From Pampinifervens sp037481935 (GTDB lineage: Bacteria; Aquificota; Aquificia; Aquificales; Aquificaceae): a stretch of DNA of 44,551 nt. The notes beneath the pieces were generated by a model. The model made no database searches. It was given only the letters and a program-made list of their open reading frames with translations, and was not told the origin of the DNA. Of this stretch, positions 1-8,376 are shown in pieces (the first letter of the stretch is position 1; the number at the start of each line of letters is the position of its first letter). The position numbers and the translations under genes are program-made. The stretch spans positions 1 through 44,551 of the forward strand of contig NZ_JBJXCT010000012.1 of the NCBI RefSeq assembly GCF_046159715.1, read 5' to 3'.

Positions 1-36
1 AAGGACGAAGTATGTTACAATTTTCTCTTCTATCAT
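1..36 (-). CDS. 5' end of an unidentified gene (truncated by window edge)
   Basis: Only the first 12 codons are inside the window; they read MIEEKIVTYFVL. A strong Shine-Dalgarno GGGAGG lies about 6 bases before the ATG at 36, which supports a real start. It follows the small ORF at 109-516 on the same strand and is probably in the same operon as the helicase. The tripeptide YFV also follows the KRYT-type motif in Eco57I-type restriction-modification proteins. The reading frame is continuous with the upstream ORF except for a single TAA at 109-111, so this could instead be the second part of an interrupted gene. Function cannot be assigned from 12 residues. Confidence 0.5.
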   Translation of the reverse strand, partial: MIEEKIVTYFVL

Positions 37-108
37 CTTAATCCTCCCTATGGGTTTTCCATGGGGAGCTTTTTTTTTACCATAATTTCTTATAACTTGC
101 AACTCGGG

Positions 109-516
109 TTAGGTATACCTCTTAAAGGTGCTGAAAGACCGTTTTATCCCCTCGTAAAGGGCATAAACCAGCGAAAGCCTGAAGTTTCTGTTCTCATCGT
201 AGAAGGCAAAAAGACCCACATCAAGGTCCTTCTCTATGAGCAGTCTCCTGGCAAGCTCAAACTGCCTCTTTCTTCCGCTTTTGTGGGATAGCTCACCCTT
301 TACCTCTATGCAAAGGGCTCCGAATTTTTTCTCGTCCTCAAGCCTTCCTTCTGCAAGGAACAGGATTCTCCCAAAGGATTGCTTCTCCTCTTCTGTGGGC
401 TTCAGCTCTTCCCATATGGCGTGCAGGTCGCCCTTCTTTTCCTCAAGAAAGTAAAGAAATGCCTCTTCAGAAAAGGAATTTATCAGCTCCTCTATTCTTT
501 CCTCAATCTCCCGCAT
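109..516 (-). CDS. Small protein resembling the N-terminal region of Eco57I-type restriction-modification proteins
   Basis: A 135-residue acidic, highly charged protein. The second half (KGELSHKSGRKRQFELAR, then GLFAFYDENRNFRLSLVY and a final KRYT) resembles, from memory of the family, the segment before the methylase domain in Eco57I-type proteins (typically RSarkkQfelAk...FRfSLiy...fRRyTyFV). No SAM-binding or catalytic methylase motif is present here. It starts with ATG at 516, overlapping the helicase stop by 14 bases, so the two are translationally coupled. It may be a stand-alone small partner of the helicase or the truncated front end of a methyltransferase whose remainder lies beyond the window. 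Family assignment is tentative. Confidence 0.6.
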   Translation of the reverse strand: MREIEERIEELINSFSEEAFLYFLEEKKGDLHAIWEELKPTEEEKQSFGRILFLAEGRLEDEKKFGALCIEVKGELSHKSGRKRQFELARRLLIEKDLDVGLFAFYDENRNFRLSLVYALYEGIKRSFSTFKRYT

Positions 517-3500
517 GTTGTATGTTTTCTATGGCTATTATAACCTCTTCCGTGGGGTCTTTCCTCTCCTTTATCTTTTTCAGGAAGTCTTTCCCGAGAA
601 GTGCCTTTAGCTCCTCTATCCTCCGCTTCAGGTCTTCAGTCTTCAACCCGTTCCAGCTCTTTATCAGAGAGAGTGTATACTCAGAAAGGGTGCAGTAGGT
701 GCTTATGTCTTCTATCAGGTCTCTAAGAAAGTCATGATGTTCCACAAACTCTTCCCTTCCGATAAGGCTCTTTAAGAGGTTTCTTGCCTGCTCCTCCAGC
801 CTTCCCCTGCATCCACCAGTTCTCCTTTTTCTCATCGCCCTTGAGTAGTGCTCCCAGAAGCTGGAGCTCAGGGGTAGAGACTTCTTCTGCGGGTTATCCT
901 CCCTCACCAGTTCAAGAACCTCCTCAAAACCCACAGAAGCAGGCTCAGGGTTTTCATAATTCACATAACTGACAAATATGTCCTCCCCTCTTTTGATGAA
1001 CACGATAAGGGAGTTCTCTTCTCCAGCTTTTGCCACCTTTATCCTCTGGGGCATTTTTTCTATTTCTTTTCTTATGTTCGGGCATGCCTTTTCTATTCTC
1101 CTCCATTCCTCCCTCAGCCTTGTTATGAGGCTCTCTCCTTCCGTAAGCCTCTCCACATCCTCGTAACTGGCGTTAATACGCCTGTAGAGCCTTGAGGGCT
1201 GGGGCTCTTCCTCTGGCGAGAGAAGTTTTGAATCCTCACCAAGAACTCTGTGAATCATAAAGAGCTTTTGCTGGGCTATCTCCCTTGACTTGACAATGTC
1301 TGCACCCCTCTCCGTTGGGAAAAAGTTTATTATGTATATTTCTTCATAGACCTTCTTCCCTATCCTGTTTATCCTTCCCACTCTCTGTATTACCCTTACA
1401 GGGTTCCACGGTATGTCGTAGTTTATAACAGCTCCTGCCCTGTTCAGGTTAAAGCCTTCTGAAAGCCTGTCGGTGGCAACAAGTATCTTATACTGGTCAT
1501 CCCAGCTTTCAGCGCTGGCATCAAAGTTCCTGTATATGGTCCGTATTTTCCCCTCAAGGTTTTCATAGCCCTTCAGAACCATACCGGGAAAGAACTTCTC
1601 CAGAGCATCGCCCAGATACCTCGCGGTGTCCAGGTATTCGGTAAATATGACAACCTTTCTGTCCTTGAGAAGCTCCTCAAGACCCAGCACAAGCCTTTTG
1701 AGCTTTGGGTCATCATCTCCAAGCTCAAGCATGTCAAACTCTTCCATAAGGCTCTCAAAGAGTTCCTTATCTCTCTGAATGTCTTTGAGAAAGTCCTGAT
1801 TCAGCTCCCCAATCCTGTATATTTTCCTGTAATCCCCGTAGTCCTCTGCAAGCCCTTCCAGCTCCTCCTCACCTTTAAGGAGCTTTTTAAGAAGGCTTCT
1901 GTCCAGAACAAACACATGTCTATCTTTTACAAACTCAAGGATTTTTTCATGGGTCTCCCGAAAGTTATCAAGGCTGTCTCTGAAAGCTCTGAAACTGCTT
2001 TCAAAACGCTTGACGAGCAACCTTCTCATGAAGTCATACAGGTTTCTCTGGTATAGCCTCTCAAACTCCTCTGGCTTTTCCTTCAGATAGTGGGCGGGAT
2101 AGTAAAGAGCTCCCGTAAAGGAGCCTCCCTCCTCAAAGCTCTGGAAGGTATTTATAACCTTATCGTAGAATTCCATCTGGCTGTTTGTGAGCTCATAAAA
2201 CCATTCTATGGGGTCCATCACCCTGGGCATGTCTATCTTTTCCTCGTAGTGTTTGAGGTCAAGCCTGTTTCTTCTTATGACCACAGGCTCAAGGATGCCT
2301 CTTATTTCCTTTGCTATGCGTCTGAGCCTGTCTTTGACCCTTTCTGGATTAACATCATCTCCTCCAAACTCCTGCTCGTATAGCCTTTTAGCCCTGACCC
2401 TTTTATCTTCCTGAACAGAGCTGTAGTATCTGAGGATGTAGGAGCAGTTTTCAAAGCTCTTCTGATAGGCTTCAAACTTCCCTTTGAGGTCTTTCTCCAG
2501 CAAAATGGAGGAATTACCTGGTGGTGTAAAGAGTTTGAGAAGGGCGTATATGTCAGAGGGTCTATTGTTAAAGGGTGTGGCGGTAAGCAGCAGAACTTTC
2601 CTGCCTCTACATATTGCCTGAAGATTTTGATGGCTACTTGTTCTTTCGTTCCTGAAGCGGTGGGCCTCGTCCACTATGACAACCTGAACCTCATCCTCAT
2701 GCTTCCTTACATACTCCAGAGCACCATCAAGGTTGCCGGTCGAGAAAACTTCAAATTCATCCCTCAGGCTGAAGTTTCTCAAGTATTTCGTCCAGCCATA
2801 GTTCCCGTTGATGTCTCCAACCAGATGGGGAGGACATATGACAATACCTCTCCCTCCAAGCTTTCTTGCAACTGCGCAGGCAACCACTGTCTTCCCAAGC
2901 CCCACCACATCTGCAAGTATTACACCCCCGTGCATCTGACAGGTTTTTACCGCCTGAGAGACAGCTTCCAACTGATAGGAGTAGGGAATGAATCCGCTGG
3001 CTTTTATGAGCTCGGCAACTGTTCCATCCTCCTTGCCAGAATAAGAGTTCAGATAAAGGTTGACAAGGTATGCCCACGCCTGAAAGGGTGTCATACTCCT
3101 GAAGAAGGTCCTTTCCCTGAAGGTCCTTACAATAACATCCGGGTTCAGGGAGACGGCATTTCTCCACAGCTCGTCAAAGAAGGCCTCTGCCTCCTCAATC
3201 CCCCAGTCCTTGAGCTCCACATTAAACTCATGCTGTTCCTCAAGGCCTGCTCTGGTAAGGTTGCTACTGCCAGTTATAAAAAGGGCTGGTAATACATCGT
3301 CTTCCCGTTTGAAGATGTAAAGCTTAGAGTGGTTGGGCTTTCGTGTCTTTCTGATAACCAGCTTATTTTCCTCAAGTAATCTTAAAAAGAACTTTACCTG
3401 TTCCCATACCTCCGGTCTGTCAAGCTCTTCAGCCACAAAAGCCCTGGCAAGAGACTCACAAAAATCCTCCTCCATATCCTTTCTACTGCTGTGCTCCTGT

Positions 3501-3733
3501 GCATACTCATAAAGCCCATAGAGACCCTGGTCAACGCCAAGCCCCACAAGCACTTTTATGCTGTTTTCTTTGAGATTACCCTCCCTATCAAGCCTTTCAA
3601 GGGCTTTGAAGATAACATCAAGCCCAGAAAAATAAAAAAAGCCCACAAGGAATTTCATCTCTCTTACTTTTGGCATTATCTGCTCAAGCCTTTCCCTCAG
3701 GCTCCTCTGCCCGTAGTTGGTAATAAAGGGCAT
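503..3733 (-). CDS. SNF2/DEAD-like helicase with N-terminal phospholipase D-like domain
   Basis: About 1,076 residues. The N-terminal region carries a PLD-type motif (HSKLYIF, then TGSSNLTRAGL, around residues 135-165). A superfamily 2 helicase core follows: Walker A-like DVVGLGKT near residue 275, DEAH near 355, LLTATPFNNR, and a C-terminal lobe with FTEYLDTARYL, SEGFNLNRA and the arginine-finger motif QRVGRINRIG. This architecture is common beside DNA methyltransferases in restriction or phage-defence loci and probably gives ATP-driven DNA translocation plus nuclease or DNA-binding activity. I prefer the ATG at 3733 (MPFITNYGQ) over upstream ATGs at 3778 and 3799, because TATAAT lies 7 bases before it and the extra upstream residues look non-coding. 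The short protein at 109-516 is coupled downstream. Confidence 0.88.
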   Translation of the reverse strand: MPFITNYGQRSLRERLEQIMPKVREMKFLVGFFYFSGLDVIFKALERLDREGNLKENSIKVLVGLGVDQGLYGLYEYAQEHSSRKDMEEDFCESLARAFVAEELDRPEVWEQVKFFLRLLEENKLVIRKTRKPNHSKLYIFKREDDVLPALFITGSSNLTRAGLEEQHEFNVELKDWGIEEAEAFFDELWRNAVSLNPDVIVRTFRERTFFRSMTPFQAWAYLVNLYLNSYSGKEDGTVAELIKASGFIPYSYQLEAVSQAVKTCQMHGGVILADVVGLGKTVVACAVARKLGGRGIVICPPHLVGDINGNYGWTKYLRNFSLRDEFEVFSTGNLDGALEYVRKHEDEVQVVIVDEAHRFRNERTSSHQNLQAICRGRKVLLLTATPFNNRPSDIYALLKLFTPPGNSSILLEKDLKGKFEAYQKSFENCSYILRYYSSVQEDKRVRAKRLYEQEFGGDDVNPERVKDRLRRIAKEIRGILEPVVIRRNRLDLKHYEEKIDMPRVMDPIEWFYELTNSQMEFYDKVINTFQSFEEGGSFTGALYYPAHYLKEKPEEFERLYQRNLYDFMRRLLVKRFESSFRAFRDSLDNFRETHEKILEFVKDRHVFVLDRSLLKKLLKGEEELEGLAEDYGDYRKIYRIGELNQDFLKDIQRDKELFESLMEEFDMLELGDDDPKLKRLVLGLEELLKDRKVVIFTEYLDTARYLGDALEKFFPGMVLKGYENLEGKIRTIYRNFDASAESWDDQYKILVATDRLSEGFNLNRAGAVINYDIPWNPVRVIQRVGRINRIGKKVYEEIYIINFFPTERGADIVKSREIAQQKLFMIHRVLGEDSKLLSPEEEPQPSRLYRRINASYEDVERLTEGESLITRLREEWRRIEKACPNIRKEIEKMPQRIKVAKAGEENSLIVFIKRGEDIFVSYVNYENPEPASVGFEEVLELVREDNPQKKSLPLSSSFWEHYSRAMRKRRTGGCRGRLEEQARNLLKSLIGREEFVEHHDFLRDLIEDISTYCTLSEYTLSLIKSWNGLKTEDLKRRIEELKALLGKDFLKKIKERKDPTEEVIIAIENIQHAGD

Positions 3734-3740
3734 GGAGATT

Positions 3741-3783
3741 ATTATATTTGCTACGATAAAATTTAAAAACCTCTGCATATAAT
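3741..3783. promoter_or_regulatory. Divergent promoter pair with two TATAAT boxes close to start codons
   Basis: A 59-base divergent gap serves the helicase (minus, ATG 3733) and the GltD-like gene (plus, ATG 3793). A minus-strand TATAAT occupies 3746-3741, 7 bases before the helicase ATG. A plus-strand TATAAT occupies 3778-3783, 9 bases before the other ATG. Neither gene has a Shine-Dalgarno sequence. Transcription starting 6-8 bases after each box would give nearly leaderless messages. No good -35 hexamer is visible for either. Confidence 0.55.
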
Positions 3784-3792
3784 TATTTACTG

Positions 3793-5220
3793 ATGGCAAA
3801 GCGTATAAGATACGAGGACAGAAACCCAGAGCCCCTCATGCCCCCTTCGGAGAGGGTGAAGACCTTCAGAGAATACGCCTTTGGCTACTCTGTAAGCCTT
3901 GCCCTCGATGAAGCCCAGAGGTGTCTCTTCTGCAAGGATGCAGACCAGAGATGTATAAAGGGATGTCCCATAAATGTGGACATCCCGGGTTTCATAAAGA
4001 AGATAACGGAAGGGGACCTTGTGGGTGCCTACAAAAAAATAATAGAAACGGACCCCTTTCCTTCCATATGTGGAAGGATATGCCCACAGGAGAGACAGTG
4101 TGAGGGCTCATGCATCCTCTACTACGATACAGTAAGGGACAGGAAGAACAAGGGACTCCCCGTAAGTATAGGGGTCTTGGAGAAGTTTGTGGGAGATTTT
4201 ATCAGGATTTCTGGGCTGGAGGTTGATGGCGAAAGGGTAAAATCTACCGGCTACAGGGTGGCGATAGTGGGTGCAGGACCGGCAGGGCTTGCCTGTGCTT
4301 ACGACCTTGCCAGATGGGGACACGAGGTCCATGTTTTTGAAGCCCTTCCAAAGCCCGGCGGTGTTATGAGCTACGGCATACCTCATGCCAGGCTTCCCAG
4401 AGATATCATAGAATGGGATATAAAAAGGCTCCAGAGGCTCGGAGTTCAATTCTTCTTCGGTCATGTGGTGGGAAGAACTGTAAAGCTCTCTGAGCTTTTA
4501 GAGAGATATCATGCGGTCTTTCTTGGCGTAGGTGCCGGCAGAGGTTCTCTTGGCATAAGAGGAGACCATCTAAAAGGCGTATACTCCGCCATAGAAGTGC
4601 TCACAAGGGTTGGCTTAGTGAGATCTGACCTCTTCCCTCAGAGCGGAACGCCCGTTAACCTTGGAAGAAGGACTGCCATAATCGGTGGTGGCTTTACTGC
4701 GGTGGACTGTGCCATAACAGCCCTCAGGCTGGGTGTTGAAACCCATGTGGTTTACAGAAGAACAAGGGAAACCTCCTCTGCCCGTCAGGAAGAGTGGGAC
4801 CACATATCAGAGGAGGGGGCCATAATTCACTGGCTTACCCAGCCTGTGGAAATACTTGGAGATGAGAGTGGGCATGTGATAGGGTTAAAATGTATAAAAA
4901 TGACCCTTGGTGAGCCAGATGAAAGCGGAAGACCCAGACCGGTGCCAGTGGAAGGCTCAGAGCATGTTATAGAATGCGACTCGGTCATATTTGCCATAGG
5001 CCAGAAGGCAAACTCCGTAGCTTACGAGGATATGCCAGGCCTTGAACTCACTAAATGGGGGACTGTAAAGGTAGATGAAGGTTTCAGGACCTCCATAAGG
5101 GGCCTCTTTGCCGGCGGAGATGCGGTAAACGGCGGAGACACGGTAGTCAGGGCCCTTGCTGAAGGAAGAAAGGCTGCACATTCAATCCATAAATTTCTCA
5201 TAGAGGAGGTTAGGTTATGA
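3793..5220 (+). CDS. gltD: Glutamate synthase small subunit-like NADPH flavoprotein (GltD/NfnB family)
   Basis: 475 residues. The N-terminal ferredoxin-like domain has two Cys clusters (CLFCKDADQRCIKGCP around residues 44-59, then CGRICPQERQCEGSC around 93-107) for [4Fe-4S] centres. Two Rossmann folds follow: FAD-binding VGAGPAGLACAYDLA near 157 and an NADPH site GGGFTAVDCA near 299, ending with the family motif GLFAGGDAVNGG. Such proteins pass electrons between NAD(P)H and a partner, either the glutamate synthase large subunit or, in NfnAB/sulfide dehydrogenase, a ferredoxin-NAD reductase subunit. No large subunit or NfnA partner is adjacent, so the exact role is open. The ATG lacks a Shine-Dalgarno. 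It overlaps the next gene by ATGA. Confidence 0.85.
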   Translation: MAKRIRYEDRNPEPLMPPSERVKTFREYAFGYSVSLALDEAQRCLFCKDADQRCIKGCPINVDIPGFIKKITEGDLVGAYKKIIETDPFPSICGRICPQERQCEGSCILYYDTVRDRKNKGLPVSIGVLEKFVGDFIRISGLEVDGERVKSTGYRVAIVGAGPAGLACAYDLARWGHEVHVFEALPKPGGVMSYGIPHARLPRDIIEWDIKRLQRLGVQFFFGHVVGRTVKLSELLERYHAVFLGVGAGRGSLGIRGDHLKGVYSAIEVLTRVGLVRSDLFPQSGTPVNLGRRTAIIGGGFTAVDCAITALRLGVETHVVYRRTRETSSARQEEWDHISEEGAIIHWLTQPVEILGDESGHVIGLKCIKMTLGEPDESGRPRPVPVEGSEHVIECDSVIFAIGQKANSVAYEDMPGLELTKWGTVKVDEGFRTSIRGLFAGGDAVNGGDTVVRALAEGRKAAHSIHKFLIEEVRL

Positions 5221-5645
5221 AAAAGGTTGCCTTAGCAGTGGGAGCTGTGCTCCTGGCCTTTTTTGTTTTTAGAGCCTGTGGGGAAAACCCTGAGAAATCG
5301 GCAAGAAACACAGTTAAGGATTTTATCGAGAACATCAGGGATGGGGAAGGAAGGGAAGCAGTGATGCTTCTGTATCCACCCTTCAGGGATGCACTTGTGC
5401 AGGATGTGAAGCTCCCTCTTCAATTAACAGAAATGAAACCTTCAGAGGTGCTTGCCTGTCTTCTTTCCTCCATGGGTGAGAACATAAAGAAGGTAAAGGT
5501 GCTTGACACAAGCAGAATAGATGACAAGCATGCAGAGGTTATAGTTAAGGTCACAGACAAGGAAGGAGTGGAAAAGATTTTCACCTTTATAGTGATAAAG
5601 GACGAAAAGAGGTGGAGGATAGCCAGCATATCGGGCATTAAATGA
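5217..5645 (+). CDS. Small predicted lipoprotein, DUF4878-like
   Basis: 142 residues. It begins with a Lys-Lys signal peptide and hydrophobic core ending in a lipobox-like FRAC, so Cys21 is a likely lipidation site and the mature protein would sit on a membrane facing the periplasm. The remainder (SARNTVKDFIENIRDGEGREAV near the start, KRWRIASISGIK at the end) has the alpha/beta pattern of NTF2-like DUF4878 lipoproteins, whose function is unknown. Four-base ATGA overlaps with the flavoprotein upstream and the glycosyltransferase downstream show tight operon coupling. Confidence 0.75.
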   Translation: MKKVALAVGAVLLAFFVFRACGENPEKSARNTVKDFIENIRDGEGREAVMLLYPPFRDALVQDVKLPLQLTEMKPSEVLACLLSSMGENIKKVKVLDTSRIDDKHAEVIVKVTDKEGVEKIFTFIVIKDEKRWRIASISGIK

Positions 5646-6586
5646 AGTTTCTCATATGGCAGACAGCCTATCTGGGGGATGTGGTGCTCGCCACTCCCCT
5701 TATAAGAACCCTAAGAAAAAATTTCCCATCTTCTCGTATTGCCTTTGTGGGCAGGAGCTTTATAAAGGAGCTTCTGAAGGGTTTTGATTTGGAGCTCATA
5801 GCCTTTGACAAGGGCGTATGGGAAAGCTTTGAAATAGTTGAAAAGATAAGAGAATACCAGATAGCCATAAGTCCACATATATCTGCAAGAAGTGCCCTTA
5901 TACTTTTCATGGCGGGCGTGCCGGTAAGGATTGGCTTTGACAGGTCAGAGTTCAGCTGGCTTTATACGCACACAGTAAAACACAGGTGGGAGCTCCACGA
6001 GGTGGACAGAAACCTTGAGCTTTTAAAGCCACTGGGCATAAAGGACTACGACAAAAAGCCATGGCTGTTTGTATCCGAAGAGGAGAAAAAGCAGGCTAAA
6101 GAGAAGTTTGGACTTCCAGAGAATTTTGTGGTGCTTTCTCCCTTCTCCAACTTCAGGCTCAAGGAATGGAACATGGAGGGGTGGGTGGAGCTCGCAGGGA
6201 GGTTGAGCATAAGACCCGTAGTGGTGGGGACAGAAAGAGACAGAGAAAGGGCTGAGGTTTTCTGGGCAACAGGGGCTAAAAACCTGGTTGGCAGAACATC
6301 ACTGAGAGAACTGATGGCAGTAATAAGCCTTTCAAGGGCTGTCATTTCCTGCGACTCATCCCCGGTCCATATAGCCAACGCCCTTGGGGTGCCTGCAATA
6401 AGCGTATACACGGCAACTTCACCGGATTACGGCTTCTATCCTCTAAAGGGTGAATACGTAAAACCACAGCTCTATTGTTCACCCTGCTCACCAAACCCAA
6501 AGGTATGCAAGACTGGAACTCATGCATGCCTGAGTATGGTCAGGGTGGAGGAAGTTCTTGAGGCATTAGAGAGGGTTCTTTCCTGA
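5642..6586 (+). CDS. ADP-heptose:LPS heptosyltransferase family protein (GT9)
   Basis: 314 residues with the two-domain GT-B layout of glycosyltransferase family 9. The N-terminus has AYLGDVVLATPLIRTLRK; the C-terminal domain contains LSPFSNFRLKEWN, a glycine-poor nucleotide loop, and the family hallmark CDSSPVHIANALGVPAISVY near residues 235-255, followed by the Cys-rich CSPCSPNPKVC segment. It should transfer heptose from ADP-heptose to the inner core of lipopolysaccharide at the cytoplasmic face, and fits with kdsC, lptC and lptA elsewhere in the window. Acceptor specificity (WaaC, WaaF or other) cannot be fixed. Its end converges with and overlaps ftsW by 67 bases. Confidence 0.88.
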   Translation: MKFLIWQTAYLGDVVLATPLIRTLRKNFPSSRIAFVGRSFIKELLKGFDLELIAFDKGVWESFEIVEKIREYQIAISPHISARSALILFMAGVPVRIGFDRSEFSWLYTHTVKHRWELHEVDRNLELLKPLGIKDYDKKPWLFVSEEEKKQAKEKFGLPENFVVLSPFSNFRLKEWNMEGWVELAGRLSIRPVVVGTERDRERAEVFWATGAKNLVGRTSLRELMAVISLSRAVISCDSSPVHIANALGVPAISVYTATSPDYGFYPLKGEYVKPQLYCSPCSPNPKVCKTGTHACLSMVRVEEVLEALERVLS

Positions 6587-7665
6587 TGGTTTATCACTGA
6601 CTGGGCTATACCCAGGAAAAGTAAGGAAGCGAGCAGGTTGGAAGAACCATAGCTGACAAAGGGCAGAGCTATTCCCTTGGGAGGTATCAGGTTAGAGACC
6701 ATGGCAAGGTTCCAGAGGAAAGAGTAAGCAAAGTTTATAGCAGTTCCAAAGAGAATAAGCTTTTCCATCTGCCCCTTAGCCATAAAGGCATGCCATAACA
6801 ATCTACCCACCAGTATGGCATACAGGATGATAGCCAATAAAACACCGAGAAAACCCATCTCCTCCCCTACGATAGCAATCACGTAGTCCGTGTCCGAGGC
6901 CGGTAGAGGTCCCAGTTTCTGAAGTCCCTGACCTATACCTACGCCCATAAACCCACCCCTTGCAAGAGCGTAAAGAGACTGTATTATCTGGTATCCACTG
7001 TCCTCAGCATCCAGAAAGGGGTCCTTCCAGGCAGAAAGCCTCTCCGCCACATAACCCTTTGAGGTGAGTATGTAGTAGACCATAAGGGAAAATATAGGAA
7101 TCACTATAAGGTAGACCCTTTTTGGAACACCGCCCACGTAGACCATAAGGGCTGTAATCAGTAGTATAAAGACCGCACCGCCCTTGTCAGGCTGTGCAAG
7201 TAGTAAAAGAGCCATGAGAAGAGGAAAAATTAGAGCCCAGAAAAGATGTTTCCACTGTCTCAGATTCCCCTTACGCACTATGTAATAAGAGAGGAAAAGG
7301 ACAAGGGCAATCTTGGCAAACTCAAGGGGCTGGAGGCTGCCACCGAGGAGCCATCTGTCCACAGGTCTGCCAGTTAAAAGCTTTTTTATAAGAACAAGCA
7401 GAAGACTCAAAAGGGCAAGGAGAACGAGAAAATAGGGAATGCCACCGCTCATATATCTTCTGTAATCAAGCCTTGTAAGAAGGCTTGCCAGCAAAAAGCC
7501 AGAAATAAAAACTAGAATCTGAAGGAGTGGTTTTTTGTATATGCTCAGATTCTGGTAGGAGTCCATCAGGTATGGGACCGTGTTTACGCTGATTATGACA
7601 GCCTCACCCATAAAAAAAAGAGCAAAGATGCTGAATATTATCCATGCATCCCAGTTTTTCAACAC
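6520..7665 (-). CDS. ftsW: FtsW/RodA/SpoVE-family peptidoglycan polymerase, probably FtsW
   Basis: 381 residues, about ten membrane segments. SEDS-family landmarks are present: RWLLGGSLQPLEFAK near residue 105, QPDKGGAVFILL near 160, SDTDYVIAIVGEEMGFLG near 255 (containing the conserved catalytic-type Asp), and NLIPPKGIALPFVSYGSSN near 325. The PPKG before LPF favours FtsW over RodA, but the family split is subtle. SEDS proteins polymerise lipid II into glycan strands with a partner penicillin-binding protein. The start is GTG 7665, with TATACT 10 bases upstream and no Shine-Dalgarno. It is divergent from the tRNA-Asn-minCDE operon, which also concerns cell division. Confidence 0.85.
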   Translation of the reverse strand: MLKNWDAWIIFSIFALFFMGEAVIISVNTVPYLMDSYQNLSIYKKPLLQILVFISGFLLASLLTRLDYRRYMSGGIPYFLVLLALLSLLLVLIKKLLTGRPVDRWLLGGSLQPLEFAKIALVLFLSYYIVRKGNLRQWKHLFWALIFPLLMALLLLAQPDKGGAVFILLITALMVYVGGVPKRVYLIVIPIFSLMVYYILTSKGYVAERLSAWKDPFLDAEDSGYQIIQSLYALARGGFMGVGIGQGLQKLGPLPASDTDYVIAIVGEEMGFLGVLLAIILYAILVGRLLWHAFMAKGQMEKLILFGTAINFAYSFLWNLAMVSNLIPPKGIALPFVSYGSSNLLASLLFLGIAQSVINHQERTLSNASRTSSTLTILRHA

Positions 7666-7701
7666 TGCAGATAAAAGTATAGCAAAGGGTCAGACAGGGT
7701 G

Positions 7702-7707
7702 TATAAT
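7702..7707 (+). promoter_or_regulatory. -10 box for the tRNA-Asn-minCDE operon
   Basis: A perfect TATAAT sits 9 bases before the first nucleotide of tRNA-Asn, so transcription should begin at or just before the tRNA 5' end. No convincing -35 hexamer is visible 16-18 bases upstream. No other promoter is apparent before minC, so the Min genes probably depend on it. Confidence 0.6.
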
Positions 7708-7716
7708 ATATATGAA

Positions 7717-7792
7717 TCCGGGGTAGCTCAACAGGCAGAGCAGGCGGCTGTTAACCGTCAGGTTGGGGGTTCGAGTCCCTCCCCCGGAGCCA
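7717..7792 (+). tRNA. tRNA-Asn (anticodon GUU)
   Basis: A 76-base cloverleaf with CCA encoded. The acceptor TCCGGGG pairs with CCCCGGA; the anticodon stem GGCGG/CCGTC encloses loop CTGTTAA with anticodon GTT; the T arm is GGGGG-TTCGAGT-CCCTC. The discriminator is G at 7789. The minC start codon is only 8 bases beyond the CCA end, so the tRNA and the Min mRNA are almost certainly one primary transcript separated by tRNA 3' processing. Confidence 0.96.
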
Positions 7793-7800
7793 GTAAAAGC

Positions 7801-8376
7801 ATGGTAGAGATAAGAGGAATTACTCTTCCAGTGGTGCTGATAGAAATAAAGGAAAAGGGGGATGTGGATACCCTTATAGAAGAGATAAAACAGAAGGTTT
7901 CTTCCAGACTGTTTGAAGGCAGCTATGTGCTTATAGATGGTAAGGGCTTCCTTAAAAGAGGAGATATTGAAAAAATAGAAAAGGCTCTTACGGACAGAAA
8001 CATAAAGAGCGTAAAGAAACTGAGCTCGGCTGGACTGGAGGAAGGCAAGAGAGACAGGCTCCTTGTGGTTCAGAAACACCTTCGTTCAGGTCAGAGAGTG
8101 GAACATAACGGGGACATACTGGTCCTTGGGGATGTAAACAAGGATGCACAGGTGATAGCAACCGGAAATATAATAGTTATGGGCAGACTCAGGGGGATTG
8201 CCATAGCTGGAGCACTGGGAGATGAAAGGGCTGTGGTTGTCGCTCTTGAAATGGAGCCACAGCAGGTAAGAATAGGGAAAAAGGTTGCCATTATGGATGA
8301 GGAAGAAAGAAAGTCCCCTGGCTATCCAGAGGTTGCAAAAATTGAAGAGGGTAATATAATACTTGAGAGGGTCTGA
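7801..8376 (+). CDS. minC: Septum site-determining protein MinC
   Basis: 191 residues. The N-terminal half is the FtsZ-antagonising domain; the C-terminal half is the beta-helix domain that binds MinD and dimerises, with the hallmark GDILVLGDVNKDAQVIATGNI, then MGRLRGIAIAG, near residues 108-142. MinC inhibits FtsZ ring formation away from midcell. The ATG at 7801 starts the recognisable domain. Its only upstream purine-rich stretch, GGAG, lies inside the 3' end of tRNA-Asn. The stop codon directly abuts the minD ATG. Confidence 0.95.
   Translation: MVEIRGITLPVVLIEIKEKGDVDTLIEEIKQKVSSRLFEGSYVLIDGKGFLKRGDIEKIEKALTDRNIKSVKKLSSAGLEEGKRDRLLVVQKHLRSGQRVEHNGDILVLGDVNKDAQVIATGNIIVMGRLRGIAIAGALGDERAVVVALEMEPQQVRIGKKVAIMDEEERKSPGYPEVAKIEEGNIILERV

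Noticed and set aside
2627..3292. A 221-codon plus-strand open frame inside the helicase gene
   Set aside because: It is antisense to a region with conserved helicase and PLD motifs, has no family resemblance and no ribosome-binding site.
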